From an uncultured Verrucomicrobia subdivision 3 bacterium (GTDB lineage Bacteria; Verrucomicrobiota; Verrucomicrobiia; Limisphaerales; UBA11358), in NCBI GenBank assembly GCA_903865745.1, contig CAIPKV010000064.1:1-59798 (forward strand): DNA of 59,798 nucleotides, in the 5' to 3' direction. A program made the translations under genes and the position numbers. Below the pieces are notes generated by a model. It saw only the letters and a list, made by a program, of their open reading frames with translations. It did not search any database and was not told the DNA's origin. How positions within the stretch are numbered: the stretch's first letter is position 1; each line of letters begins with the position of its first letter. Shown here piece after piece: positions 32,394 to 41,590 of the stretch.

Positions 32394-34112
32394 ATGAAAT
32401 TTCGCTGGTCAATTGCTCCGCCGCAGCCGCTACTGGCGGAGCCACTCGCCGCGCAGTTAAAAATCTCTCCGCTGTTAGGCCAATGCCTCCTCAACCGCAA
32501 CTTGAGCGAGCCGCTTGCAATAGAAACCTTCCTCGCGCCGCGCCTCAAGCATCTCGCCGACCCGTTCCGGCTACCAAACATGAATGCAGCGGTGGAGCGT
32601 CTGCTACTGGCACACGAGCGTGAAGAGCCGCTGGTCATCTTTGGCGATTACGATGTGGATGGTGTTACGAGTACGACGTTGCTACTGGAAGTTTTACGCA
32701 AACTTGGCTGGCGTGCGGACGCATATCTGCCGCACCGCATGGATGAAGGCTACGGCTTAAGTCGCGATGGCGTGGAAAACTGTCTGGCCAAGTTCCCCGT
32801 AAAGTTATTGCTCGCCGTGGACTGCGGTTCGACCGCTGTGGAAACCATTTCATGGCTCCGCGAAAAGTCGGTGGACGTCATTGTCCTTGATCATCATCAA
32901 GTTTCAAACCCGCCGCCCGCCGCCGTGGCGCTGGTGAATCCTCAGCTAACTAATAATTCAGAATCCAAAACTCAAAATTTTACTGAACTGTGTTCCGCCG
33001 GCCTCGCGTTCAAGCTCGCACACGCCTTGCTGAAGCGCGGGCGCGAAACCGGCCTACCCGGTGCGGCTGAGTTCGATTTGAAACCGTTTTTGGATTTGGT
33101 CGCGCTCGGCACGATTGCTGACTTGGTTCCGCTGGTAGGTGAAAACCGGATTCTAGTAACTGCCGGCTTGGAGAGATTAAACACCACGCAACGCCCCGGC
33201 TTGCTCGCGTTGAAGAAAGTAGCGCAGTCGCCGGAGAAGCTCGGTACGCATGATGTCGGTTTCCAACTCGCGCCGCGCCTGAACGCTTCCGGTCGGATGG
33301 AGACCGCCGAAGAATCGTTGCGTCTATTGCTCGCCGATACCTTGGACGAAGCCATGCCACTGGCGCAGAACCTCGACGCGCGAAACCGCGAGCGCCAGAA
33401 AATCGAGCGCGGCATCACGGACGCGGTCGTGGGCATCGTGCGTTCAAAGTTTAATGCCGATCAAGACTTCGTCATCGTCGAGGGGCAGTTGCTCTGGCAC
33501 ATCGGTGTCGTTGGCATTGTAGCGTCGCGCGTGTTGCAGGAATTTTATCGTCCGACGTTTATTCTCGGCGGGGATGCGGAGTTGTGGCGCGGTTCCGGTC
33601 GCAGCGTCGTGGGCTTCGATCTCGCGGCGGCGTTGCGCGAGTGTGATGATTTGTTGGTGAAGCACGGCGGCCATGCCATGGCGGCTGGTGTAACGATTGC
33701 GCCGGACAAGGTGGATTTATTCCGCGTACGCTTAAATGAAATTGCCAAGCGCACGTTGCGTCTGGAAGATTTACAGCCACCTTTGCGTTTGGATGCGGAA
33801 GTTACTTTGAGTCAAATCACTTTGGATTCGTTGGCAGAATTAGAGCAATTGAAGCCGACCGGTCAGGGGAATCCAGCGGTACAGTTCTGCGCGCGTAACC
33901 TCACGCAGAAGAAACCGCCGTTGCGGATGGGTGCGACCAAGCAGCACGTCAAATTGTGGGTGACGGATGGTGTCGTGACGCATGAGGCGGTCTGGTGGAA
34001 TGCCGGCGCGTTGCCAGACGGTCATTTCGATCTCGCCTTCGCACCGAGCATGAATGAGTTCAATGGCCGGACGACCGTCCAATTGAAGGTGCTCGACTGG
34101 CGGACGGGATAA
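32394..34112 (+). CDS. recJ: Single-stranded-DNA-specific exonuclease RecJ
   Basis: 572 aa. 5'-3' ssDNA exonuclease of recombination and mismatch repair. DHH-domain motifs: VIFGDYDVDGVTSTT, HRMDEGYGLS, LLAVDCGSTAVE, and VIVLDHHQVSN with the DHH triad. A DHHA1 domain with GGHAMAAGVTI and a C-terminal OB-like domain complete the usual layout. The 3' part (33975-34105) is duplicated at 35800-35930 on the other side of the glycosyltransferase gene. Confidence 0.96.
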   Translation: MKFRWSIAPPQPLLAEPLAAQLKISPLLGQCLLNRNLSEPLAIETFLAPRLKHLADPFRLPNMNAAVERLLLAHEREEPLVIFGDYDVDGVTSTTLLLEVLRKLGWRADAYLPHRMDEGYGLSRDGVENCLAKFPVKLLLAVDCGSTAVETISWLREKSVDVIVLDHHQVSNPPPAAVALVNPQLTNNSESKTQNFTELCSAGLAFKLAHALLKRGRETGLPGAAEFDLKPFLDLVALGTIADLVPLVGENRILVTAGLERLNTTQRPGLLALKKVAQSPEKLGTHDVGFQLAPRLNASGRMETAEESLRLLLADTLDEAMPLAQNLDARNRERQKIERGITDAVVGIVRSKFNADQDFVIVEGQLLWHIGVVGIVASRVLQEFYRPTFILGGDAELWRGSGRSVVGFDLAAALRECDDLLVKHGGHAMAAGVTIAPDKVDLFRVRLNEIAKRTLRLEDLQPPLRLDAEVTLSQITLDSLAELEQLKPTGQGNPAVQFCARNLTQKKPPLRMGATKQHVKLWVTDGVVTHEAVWWNAGALPDGHFDLAFAPSMNEFNGRTTVQLKVLDWRTG

Positions 34113-34190
34113 CATCCTCCGGAAACACTTTGCGAATCTGCCTGCTGGACGATGGACTCCAAACTGGCAAGTCAGCGTGCGCGAATGAAT

Positions 34191-35714
34191 TCAATGTCTG
34201 GCACTATAGGGAGGGTCGCTAATGTAAAGTTCGTAGCCAGCAAATAAACAATTGGTTTGTACTTTACCTACAGCCTGCTGATAGGAATCGATCAGTTTGT
34301 CCGGCTGATGCAGTTGGTCTCGGCGTGTGACGATCAGGACATCCGGAACAGGGGGGAAGGAATTCGTGCCGATGGATGTCATTTCCTGTTTCCGCATGTC
34401 TTCGTTGAGATAATCCTGTAACGGCGCTTCCTGGTAATTTGGAAATATTTCCCAGGTCTTTACGCGATCCTTGTTGTCTACGAGCCATTTCGCTACCGCC
34501 CGGGCATCCGGCTTACGGTAGTGTGGGCTGTAGAACCATTGCGCGTCCGCCCACAGAGCAATGGCCAGCACCGCAACTATTATCAACTGAACTAACCGCC
34601 GCCGATCCGGCAAGCTCACAACTAAAGCCGCGATTAAAGCAAGGAATCCAAACAGGGAGGGCAGTACGTAGCGAATGTTGTAAAGAAATCCAGATACCAT
34701 CGAGTAGGTGGCCACAATCCCGATTCCAGCTGCCAGCAACGCGGTTTCCTTCGTGAACACCAGCTTGCGCCAGTTGTGTTTGTAGGCCACCACAATTAAA
34801 GCAAGGACCGCGAGCAGCGCGGCGACTTGAAACCAATTCCTCGCCACGGCTGCCAATGGGCCATTATTCTGAATTTCGGTCAACGAAGGACCGAAGGAGT
34901 AACCGCCGAGAAAAGTCATGAAGGTGTAGCCGAACTGGAGGAAGGAACCGGCATGGCGATAACCTTCTGGAGGGGGTGACAACTTGACGAGCATGAGCAA
35001 CAGTACGCCAATCCCTAACGGAATATGTATCAGCAGTTGCTTGACGATTTCAACGACCGGGTTGCCTTGTCGGAAAAGATGTAGTGCATGCCATACAATG
35101 CACAGACCTACAAATACCAGGGCGCAACTGTGAAGAGCTAAAGCTGCCAAGGCGGAAAAGAGATACAAGGTCAGCCATTCGGACCTTTTTGAAAACAGGG
35201 CCAATTCCAGAAACAATATCGCGAGCAGGCCGAAGAACAGCATCAGGCTATAGGCGCGTGCTTCCTGCGAATACCAGATATGCAGCGGGTTGACAGCTAG
35301 TAAAAGCCCGGCCAGCAATGCCGTGCCGATGTGGCGCCGCCAGCAATAAATCACGCCAATAAACACTGGCACCGAAAGGGCACCCGCCAGTGCCGATAGC
35401 AATCGAGCATTATATTCGAGGTTTGTTTTGCTCGCTAAGGCTATTTTCAATAACAGGAAATAGGTCGGCAGCGAGTTGTTTAATTTGCTGTAGTTATAGA
35501 TCTGATTCATGGGAACTACGACTGCGCCCACAGAATAAACCTCATCTATCCAGAGGGACTGGTTGGACAGATGGTAAAGGCGTAAGCCGAAGGCAAGAAT
35601 TGTCAGGGCCAAAACCAGTAGAATCGCTTTCCTATCAAACGAAGTAAAAGGATGCACCGGTGTCTCGACAACACTCGGGCTGTGGTCAACGGTCTCCAAG
35701 TTGCTCGTTGGCAT
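34191..35714 (-). CDS. Glycosyltransferase family 39 (ArnT/PMT-like) membrane protein
   Basis: 507 aa with about eleven hydrophobic segments and a small C-terminal soluble part. The first loop has LSNQSLWIDEVYSVGAVV, where the acidic pair DE corresponds to the catalytic/metal site of GT-C enzymes using polyprenyl-phosphate sugars. HIWYSQEARAYSLMLFFG is the second hallmark. Acceptor (lipid A, protein or polysaccharide) unknown. It is on the minus strand between recJ and a duplicated recJ 3' fragment, so it probably arrived by insertion. Its base composition looks slightly more AT-rich than recJ. Confidence 0.82.
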   Translation of the reverse strand: MPTSNLETVDHSPSVVETPVHPFTSFDRKAILLVLALTILAFGLRLYHLSNQSLWIDEVYSVGAVVVPMNQIYNYSKLNNSLPTYFLLLKIALASKTNLEYNARLLSALAGALSVPVFIGVIYCWRRHIGTALLAGLLLAVNPLHIWYSQEARAYSLMLFFGLLAILFLELALFSKRSEWLTLYLFSALAALALHSCALVFVGLCIVWHALHLFRQGNPVVEIVKQLLIHIPLGIGVLLLMLVKLSPPPEGYRHAGSFLQFGYTFMTFLGGYSFGPSLTEIQNNGPLAAVARNWFQVAALLAVLALIVVAYKHNWRKLVFTKETALLAAGIGIVATYSMVSGFLYNIRYVLPSLFGFLALIAALVVSLPDRRRLVQLIIVAVLAIALWADAQWFYSPHYRKPDARAVAKWLVDNKDRVKTWEIFPNYQEAPLQDYLNEDMRKQEMTSIGTNSFPPVPDVLIVTRRDQLHQPDKLIDSYQQAVGKVQTNCLFAGYELYISDPPYSARH

Positions 35715-35799
35715 TTTTTAATTATAAATTTAGACCTATTCAAGGCAAGCCAGTCTTGCTAACAAAGACTGTATGAGCGCTTAGGTGTCCGATATTGCA

Positions 35800-35930
35800 G
35801 TGACGCATGAGGCGGTCTGGTGGAATGCCGGCGCGTTGCCAGACGGTAAATTCGATCTCGCCTTTGCGCCCAGCATGAATGAGTTCAATGGCCGGACGAC
35901 CATCCAATTGAAGGTGCTGGACTGGCGGGC
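35800..35930 (+). pseudogene. Duplicated 3' end of recJ
   Basis: About 131 bp matching 33975-34105 with roughly 94 % identity. It encodes VTHEAVWWNAGALPDG and FDLAFAPSMNEFNGRTT in the same reading frame as recJ, then ends DWRATIA and a stop. It has no start. The remaining parts of 35715-36110 hold no gene that I can support. Confidence 0.88.
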
Positions 35931-36110
35931 GACAATCGCTTGAAAAGGGCTTGCCAGAAGCAGGTTTCCCGCTAGAATCGGCTTCGTCTGTAAGATAAAT
36001 TGACCTTTCGAGCATGGTGAATCTTCAAGTGAACTTGGTTCAGTGATGATTTGAAACCCGGCAGTTCGGGAACAGACGAAAACGGTTAGTATCGAACAAC
36101 AAATCATTAA

Positions 36111-36494
36111 ATGAGCACGAAATTGTTTGTGGGAAATCTTTCCTTCAACACCACGGAAAATGACCTGCAGGACGCGTTTGCCGCCCATGGACAGGTAGTC
36201 GAAGCCACCCTCATGATGGACCGGATGACCGGCCGTTCACGCGGGTTTGCGTTTGTCACCTACTCCACGCCCGAAGAAGCCCAGAAGGCTATCGCGGCGT
36301 TGAATGGTTCCCAATTGGATGGCCGCGCCTTGACGGTCAACATTGCGCGCCCGAAAGAAGAACGTCCCCCCGGCGGTGGCGGTCGTGATCGCGGTCCGCG
36401 TCGCGAAGGCGGCGGTGGCGGCGGTTATGGCGGCGGCGGTTACGGTGGTGGCGGCAGCCGTGGCGGTGGTGGTGGCGGTCGCGACCGTTACTAA
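36111..36494 (+). CDS. RNA-binding protein, single RRM with Gly-rich tail
   Basis: 127 aa. The RRM runs over residues 3-82: RNP2 is KLFVGNLSF and RNP1 is SRGFAFVTY, both intact. After IARPKEERPPGG comes a low-complexity Gly/Arg/Tyr tail (residues 85-127, GGYGGGGYGGGG). Bacterial proteins of this layout occur in cyanobacteria and many Gram-negatives and are often cold-induced. Possible roles are RNA chaperoning and mRNA binding. A stem-loop terminator follows 19 nt after the stop. Confidence 0.93.
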   Translation: MSTKLFVGNLSFNTTENDLQDAFAAHGQVVEATLMMDRMTGRSRGFAFVTYSTPEEAQKAIAALNGSQLDGRALTVNIARPKEERPPGGGGRDRGPRREGGGGGGYGGGGYGGGGSRGGGGGGRDRY

Positions 36495-36512
36495 TCTTTA
36501 ATTTAATCATTG

Positions 36513-36552
36513 GCTTGGGCAGCATTGTAAAAGGTGTTGCCCAAGCTTTTTT
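36513..36552 (+). terminator. Intrinsic terminator after the RRM gene
   Basis: A GCTTGGGCA / TGCCCAAGC stem (36513-36521 and 36538-36546) is followed by TTTTTT. It lies between the RRM gene and infA. Confidence 0.85.
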
Positions 36553-36566
36553 GCTGGAATAGTTCA

Positions 36567-36779
36567 ATGGAAGAGCACATTGAGATCGAAGGTCGGATAA
36601 CGTCAGTTCTCGCGGGCACCATGTTTCGCGTCGAACTCGATAACAAGCATCAGGTGCTGGCCACCATCTCCGGCAAGATGCGCAAGAAATTCGTCCGCCT
36701 CACCTCGGGCGATCGCGTGAAGATGGAAATGTCCCCCTACGACCTCAACAAAGCGCGCATCGTCTGGCGCATCGGTTGA
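36567..36779 (+). CDS. infA: Translation initiation factor IF-1
   Basis: 70 aa from the ATG at 36567 ([15 protein letters not shown]). The S1-type OB fold is complete: [21 protein letters not shown], then [17 protein letters not shown] and RIVWR. It binds the ribosomal A site during initiation. The ATG is 15 nt after the T-run of the preceding terminator, so the promoter must overlap the terminator region or readthrough supplies transcription. Confidence 0.97.
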   Translation: MEEHIEIEGRITSVLAGTMFRVELDNKHQVLATISGKMRKKFVRLTSGDRVKMEMSPYDLNKARIVWRIG

Positions 36780-36793
36780 AATCCTTCTCGGTA

Positions 36794-36866
36794 TAAAGTC
36801 TAAAGTCCAAGGTCAAAAACAAACTCCGGTTTTTGACTTTGGACTTTGGGCTTTGAACTTTAGACT
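36794..36866. repeat. TAAAGTCTAAAGTCC palindromic repeat before ispD
   Basis: The arm AAAGTCCAAGGTCAAAAAC (36802-36820) pairs with GTTTTTGACTTTGGACTTT, matching at about 18 of 19 positions. Outer words AGTCTAAAG and CTTTAGACT extend the symmetry. It ends just before the CCCCCC preceding the ispD ATG at 36873. Confidence 0.8.
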
Positions 36867-36872
36867 CCCCCC

Positions 36873-37550
36873 ATGATTTCCGCCATCATTGTCGCCGCCG
36901 GCAAAGGCACGCGCATGGGCGCGAACGTGGATAAACTTTGGCTCGAAGTCGCCGGCCAGCCAGTCATCGCGCATACCTGGCGCCAATTTAATAACGCGCC
37001 TACCATTGACGAAATCATCCTCGTCGTGCGTGATGGCATGCAGTCCCACTTCATGGAACTTGCGGATAAATTCCAATTTCAAAAACCCTTCCGCCTTGTC
37101 GTGGGTGGAGCGGAGCGGCAGGACTCCGTCTGGAATGGTCTCGCAGCCGTTTCCAACCAAACCGAAATTGTCGCCATCCAGGATGCCGCGCGCCCTTGCA
37201 CGAGTGCGGATTTGATTGCCGCGACCATTGCCGCCGCGCGCGAGACCGGTGCGGCCGTCGCCGCGCAACCGGTGACCGACACCATCAAGGAAACGGTCGA
37301 CGGCAAAATCATCGCCCGCACGGTCGATCGTTCAAAACTTTGGTCTGTGCAGACGCCGCAAACTTTTCGGCTTGCCGTCATCCGCCGCGCGATTTCTGCG
37401 GCCCGCGAGCAAGGTTTAAATCTCACCGACGACACCGCCGCGTGCGAACTCATTGGTCAGCCGGTTCAGCTCGTGAAAGCCGCGACCCCCAATCCGAAGG
37501 TCACCGTCCCCGCCGATCTTCCCTTCATCGAAAACCTGTTGCGCGGATAA
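36873..37550 (+). CDS. ispD: 2-C-methyl-D-erythritol 4-phosphate cytidylyltransferase
   Basis: 225 aa. Third step of the MEP isoprenoid pathway, which also supplies the squalene used by the cyclase at 42288. The nucleotide-binding loop is IIVAAGKGTRMGANVDKLW. GGAERQDSVWNGL, IQDAARPCTS (metal-binding DAARP) and VTDTIKE are all typical. The usual GxGxRMG loop and Lys are intact. No ispF gene is adjacent. The CCCCCC next to the ATG means there is no purine-rich ribosome-binding site. Confidence 0.96.
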   Translation: MISAIIVAAGKGTRMGANVDKLWLEVAGQPVIAHTWRQFNNAPTIDEIILVVRDGMQSHFMELADKFQFQKPFRLVVGGAERQDSVWNGLAAVSNQTEIVAIQDAARPCTSADLIAATIAAARETGAAVAAQPVTDTIKETVDGKIIARTVDRSKLWSVQTPQTFRLAVIRRAISAAREQGLNLTDDTAACELIGQPVQLVKAATPNPKVTVPADLPFIENLLRG

Positions 37551-37667
37551 AGAAATCGTTTAGTCAGGAACATCCCCACACCGGTAAATCCGTTCCCGCT
37601 TTCCTGCCCTCCCTATCTAAATTCTAAGGGTTTGTGAAATAAAACCTTCGTGCTAAATTTCTGCCCG

Positions 37668-38981
37668 ATGAAACGTCGTGTTGTGTTCAGTGTGGTCGTC
37701 ATCGCGTTGCTGCTCAACCTCGCGGTGGGCGCGAAGATTTATCTGACGTCGGATCCAGCCCCCTCCGATGCCGACAACGTTTCGGCGAATCTCAAGATAT
37801 TTGACGACGCTCTCCAGAAAATTCGCGACGAATACGTCGATGGCACCAACCTCACCTATCAAGCCCTCGTCTATGGCGCGCTGAAAGGTGCCGTGGGCAA
37901 ACTCGACCCCCACAGTGAATTTCTAGATGCCGACGATTTCCAGCAATTACAGGACGACACCGAAGGCCAGTTCGGCGGGCTCGGTCTGGTCGTTGCCATG
38001 CGTGACGGACACATCACCGTGATTGTGCCGATGGACGACACACCCGGCGCGCGTGCCGGCATCATGAGCGGCGACTATATTACCGCCGTTGAGGGTAAGA
38101 GCGTGGATGGCGAAGCCTTATCCGATGTCGTCAAAGATTTGCGCGGCGATCCCGGCACCTCCGTCAGTCTCACCGTGTTTCGCCCCGCGACGGGTACTAA
38201 GAAAACCTACACTCTCCAGCGCGCCATCATCCAGATGGAAATGGTCAAGGACATCAACGGCAAAAAAGAATATCCGCTCGATGCCGACGGCATTGGCTAC
38301 GTCCGCATCACTCAATTCGGCGACCACACCGCCGATGATCTCGAAGCCGCGCTTAATAAGCTCAAGGCGCAGGGCTTGAAAGGGCTGATCATTGACTTGC
38401 GCTGGAATCCCGGCGGCCTGCTCGAACAAGCCGTGGACGTATGCCAGAAATTTCTTCCCCGCAACCAACTGGTCGTCTCCACCGAAGGCCGGCGCTCCGT
38501 CGAAAAATATTATGCCGATGGCAGCGGCGATGAGATTAAAAACATTCCCATCGTCGTCCTCGTCAATCTCGGCAGTGCCAGTGCCGCGGAGATTGTCACC
38601 GGCTGCCTGCAGGATTTACATCGCGCCGTCATTCTTGGAGAGAAAACCTTTGGCAAAGGTTCCGTCCAAACCATTTTCCCGCTCGACGACGGCTCCGCGC
38701 TGAAACTTACCGTGGCAAAATATTACACCCCCAGCCACAAAGTCATTCATGAACACGGCATCACGCCCGACATCCTGGTGCCCCTGACCGACGCCGAAGA
38801 AGCGGCCCTCCTCATCAAGCGCGCGCCTGACGGTTTGGATGCCATCCCCGCCGCTGCACACATCAATGTGAACGCCATCCACGACGAACAATTAGATCGC
38901 GCCCAGGATTTGCTCAAGGGCCTCATGCTCTACAACAAGCTCTCCACCGCGCCCAAAACGCGCAAGCTCGCCGCGAAATAA
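37668..38981 (+). CDS. S41 family C-terminal processing peptidase (CtpA-type)
   Basis: 437 aa from the ATG at 37668 (MKRRVVFSVVVIALLLNLAV); a GTG six codons upstream is possible. An N-terminal signal or anchor helix precedes the pre-domain (YVDGTNLTYQALVYGALKGA). A PDZ domain follows at about 95-180 (GLGLVVAMRDGHITVIVPMD, AGIMSGDYITAVEG). The protease core contains GSASAAEIV (catalytic Ser near 303-305) and GEKTFGKGSVQT (general-base Lys about 25 residues later). It acts in the periplasm on protein C-termini. Confidence 0.94.
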   Translation: MKRRVVFSVVVIALLLNLAVGAKIYLTSDPAPSDADNVSANLKIFDDALQKIRDEYVDGTNLTYQALVYGALKGAVGKLDPHSEFLDADDFQQLQDDTEGQFGGLGLVVAMRDGHITVIVPMDDTPGARAGIMSGDYITAVEGKSVDGEALSDVVKDLRGDPGTSVSLTVFRPATGTKKTYTLQRAIIQMEMVKDINGKKEYPLDADGIGYVRITQFGDHTADDLEAALNKLKAQGLKGLIIDLRWNPGGLLEQAVDVCQKFLPRNQLVVSTEGRRSVEKYYADGSGDEIKNIPIVVLVNLGSASAAEIVTGCLQDLHRAVILGEKTFGKGSVQTIFPLDDGSALKLTVAKYYTPSHKVIHEHGITPDILVPLTDAEEAALLIKRAPDGLDAIPAAAHINVNAIHDEQLDRAQDLLKGLMLYNKLSTAPKTRKLAAK

Positions 38982-39020
38982 GCGCGTCGACAATCGTCAT
39001 TCGTAAATCATAAATCCCCG

Positions 39021-40040
39021 ATGACCTTGCTCGCGCTCGAAACTTCCTGCGACGAAACCAGTGCCGCCGTCGTGCGCGATGGCAAAATCCTGGCCAACGT
39101 CGTCTCCTCCCAAATCGAATTGCACGCCGAATACGGCGGCGTCGTCCCGGAACTGGCTGCGCGCGAACACCTCAGGAATCTCCTACCCGTCGCCCACTCC
39201 GCGCTGCGCGAGGCTGGCATATCCATGAACCAACTCGATGCCGTCGCGGCCACGCAAGGACCCGGATTACCCAATGCCCTGCTTGTCGGGCTCAAAGCCG
39301 CACAGGCGGCGGCCTTTGCCTTGAACAAACCTTTCATCGGCATCAACCACCACGAAGCGCACCTGTATTCACCGTGGATAACCGGCACCACCGCCGACTT
39401 CGCCGCGTTTCAGCCGAACATTTCCCTCATCGTCAGCGGCGGGCACACGCTCCTCGTGCTTGTCAGCGGAGACTTAAAACATCGCGTCTTGGGCGGCACC
39501 ATCGACGACGCGGCGGGCGAATGTTTTGACAAGACCGGCAAGCTCATGGGCCTGCCATATCCGGCCGGCCCCGTGATTGACCGGTTGGCCGCCGAGGGCA
39601 ATCCGAAGGCGTACGATTTCCCGCGACCCCTATTGCATGAGGCCAATGACGATTTCAGTTTCAGCGGCTTAAAAACTTCGGTGCGCTATTTCATCCGCGA
39701 CCATCCGACGCTGCTCGACGACCGTCAAAAAGTCTGCGATTTGTGCGCCAGCGTGCAGGCGGCGATTATTGAAGTGTTGGTAAAGAAAACCATCCGGGCG
39801 GCGAAGCGCGAAAATGTCCGGTGCGTGACGGCGTCGGGCGGGGTGACGTGCAACCGGGGCTTGCGGCGGGAATTGGAACGGGCCTGTGCGAATAACGGGT
39901 TCACGTTACGGTTGGCGGATAAAACCCTCTGCACCGACAACGCCGGGATGATAGGTATTTTGGCCGAGCGCAAACTGCTGGCGGGCTTGCCGCAACCCGT
40001 GCTGGACGAAGAAATCAAACCCGGCTGGGCCCTCGCGTAA
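39021..40040 (+). CDS. tsaD: tRNA N6-threonylcarbamoyladenosine transferase TsaD
   Basis: 339 aa. Transfers threonylcarbamoyl to A37 of ANN-decoding tRNAs together with TsaB and TsaE. Landmarks: LALETSCDETSAAVV, the metal site N-H110-H111-E-A-H114 in INHHEAHLYS, SLIVSGGHTLLVLV, GGTIDDAAGECFDK, and CTDNAGMIG with the last Asp. TsaB and TsaE genes are not in this window. The start is an ATG at 39021, immediately after a short-period AT-rich repeat. Confidence 0.97.
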   Translation: MTLLALETSCDETSAAVVRDGKILANVVSSQIELHAEYGGVVPELAAREHLRNLLPVAHSALREAGISMNQLDAVAATQGPGLPNALLVGLKAAQAAAFALNKPFIGINHHEAHLYSPWITGTTADFAAFQPNISLIVSGGHTLLVLVSGDLKHRVLGGTIDDAAGECFDKTGKLMGLPYPAGPVIDRLAAEGNPKAYDFPRPLLHEANDDFSFSGLKTSVRYFIRDHPTLLDDRQKVCDLCASVQAAIIEVLVKKTIRAAKRENVRCVTASGGVTCNRGLRRELERACANNGFTLRLADKTLCTDNAGMIGILAERKLLAGLPQPVLDEEIKPGWALA

Positions 40041-40067
40041 GCGGGAAGGTGGAATTGGATACAAATT

Positions 40068-40742
40068 TTACGAGCGACGACGAAAGGTGAGTACCAAAGT
40101 GCCAAGGACGGTCAGAGCAAATGCGCTGGGTTCGGGAACGGGCGAGGTGGAGAACTGGATGTTGTCTATTAAAGCACGATTATAATAGGGTGCATTAAAG
40201 AGCAACTGGCCGGTTTGCCCCGCAAAAGCAGAAATGTCCGCCGCATATACATTGTAGCTGGCTGTACTTCCAGTGAGTAAATAATCAATCGGTTGACCGT
40301 TGAAAGAAACCTGTAAATTCCCATATTGATAGCTTAAAAAAAACGTGAGCGATTGTGCGGTAATTGGAATAGTTCCTGTCTGCCCTATCGCGGCCCCTGT
40401 TTGCATGCTTTGCGTGTCTCCACCTGATATAAGAATTGAATACTGTCCTTCAATTGCTGGAATAAAATAGTCTGCTCCTTCCAACTCAATTCCGGGGGCA
40501 TCCAATGTCATATTATTGTAAACCAAAGTTGCTCCCCCGGAATAATTGGCGGCATTCCAACCATTATATTCTGTCCACCCCGGCACATTCGCTGTGCCAG
40601 TATTAAAGCCAAATCCAGATGGGCTCGAGCTAACAATAATAGAATTCTCAAAGTCTAGATTTTGAAAAGACCCCTGCGCCCATCCGCTCTGGCAGGGAAG
40701 CAGAGACGTCAGCGCAATGAGGATTTTGAACCCAGTTTTCAC
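40068..40742 (-). CDS. PEP-CTERM sorting domain protein
   Basis: About 224 aa from a GTG at 40742 (VKTGFKILIALTSLLPCQSG as signal peptide). A TTG at 40784 is possible but lies inside a hairpin. The secreted body is beta-rich (NLDFENSIIVSSSPSGFG, VPGWTEYNGWNAAN), the style of choice-of-anchor domains. The end is VPEPSAFALTVLGTLVLTFRRRS: the PEP motif, a membrane helix and an Arg cluster, recognised by the exosortase system. The ligand is unknown. No exosortase gene is nearby, as is usual for scattered PEP-CTERM proteins. Confidence 0.85.
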   Translation of the reverse strand: MKTGFKILIALTSLLPCQSGWAQGSFQNLDFENSIIVSSSPSGFGFNTGTANVPGWTEYNGWNAANYSGGATLVYNNMTLDAPGIELEGADYFIPAIEGQYSILISGGDTQSMQTGAAIGQTGTIPITAQSLTFFLSYQYGNLQVSFNGQPIDYLLTGSTASYNVYAADISAFAGQTGQLLFNAPYYNRALIDNIQFSTSPVPEPSAFALTVLGTLVLTFRRRS

Positions 40743-40765
40743 ATTACTAACAAAATTGTTAAAGG

Positions 40766-40791
40766 ACGGGGCTTGTAAAGACAAGCCCCGT
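40766..40791 (-). terminator. Hairpin terminator for the 40797 gene
   Basis: A perfect 11-bp inverted repeat, ACGGGGCTTGT / ACAAGCCCCGT, with a 4-nt loop lies 5 nt beyond the minus-strand stop codon. There is no long T-run after it, so Rho-independence is uncertain. Confidence 0.6.
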
Positions 40792-40796
40792 TTGAA

Positions 40797-41492
40797 TCAC
40801 ACTCCCACCATGATGCTGACGGGGCTGCTGTATTGGCCGACTTGCGCGTTGTTCAGGCGGAAGATGGCGCGGTAAGTCCATTTGGTCGGCACGGCGGGGA
40901 ACGGCGTGGGGTCGGTGAAACCGGGCGTGGTGCAATAGGTCAGCAGGACGAAGCCTTTGGCATCGTTGCGGTCCACCTGCATTTCGAGTTGGTCCAGGTA
41001 GGCTTGATAATTTTGCCAGCCCCACCCGATGAATACCCGGTTGCCGTTGATGCTCAAAGTGAGCAACGGCATGACCTGGGTTAAATCTGGCGGCGTGATT
41101 TCTACGCCCAAGATGTCCAAGGCTGCGCCAATGGCATCGTTGTAGCCGGGTTTGTTATAACAAGTTTGGATGAAGGCGCGGTGGCGCGCCTCTATGCCCG
41201 GATCAACCGGAGGCACGGAGGTGGGTAGCACCGGTAGGCCCGGCTCCGTCGCCATGCCCACCGCGCCGCCATCGCGCATTAAATCCTTCCATTTGGTGAA
41301 TTGCTGGGCATCCCGGTGCATGATGGCGTTGCATCCGAGCCAGTAGTTGAAGGCCAAGGCATCCGCGGCTTGGGAAGCCACTTCCTCCGGGGTAATTTTG
41401 AGCACGGCCGCGTAGGTGGGGAGGTTGGTTTTGCAGGTGAGCAGCTGGGCGCCAAAGGCCATGTCATTGGGTTTAATTGCGTTCTTTTTCAT
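40797..41492 (-). CDS. Array-linked two-domain protein, helical N-terminus and Fn3-like C-terminus (paralogue)
   Basis: 231 aa, no signal peptide. The helical N-terminal part (EEVASQAADALAFNYWLGCN, DAQQFTKWKDLMRDGG) is followed by a Pro-rich linker (GLPVLPTSVPPVDPG), then HRAFIQTCYNKPGYNDAIGA and a beta-rich part ending YRAIFRLNNAQVGQYSSPVS, fibronectin-III-like. It is homologous to the protein at 16150-16833 across the C-terminal half (for example LLTLSINGNRVFIGWGW and the NAQVGQ strand). It is preceded on its own strand by the 21-nt array at 41591-41989, with a 98-119-nt leader. Function unknown. Confidence 0.75.
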   Translation of the reverse strand: MKKNAIKPNDMAFGAQLLTCKTNLPTYAAVLKITPEEVASQAADALAFNYWLGCNAIMHRDAQQFTKWKDLMRDGGAVGMATEPGLPVLPTSVPPVDPGIEARHRAFIQTCYNKPGYNDAIGAALDILGVEITPPDLTQVMPLLTLSINGNRVFIGWGWQNYQAYLDQLEMQVDRNDAKGFVLLTYCTTPGFTDPTPFPAVPTKWTYRAIFRLNNAQVGQYSSPVSIMVGV

Positions 41493-41590
41493 AATTTCGA
41501 TTTATTACTACTAATTTTCTGTTGTGGAGGTTAACCGTGACCGAAAATGGCCGTTTTTAGCTCCGCGCGGCATATTTAATGATAAAGTGG

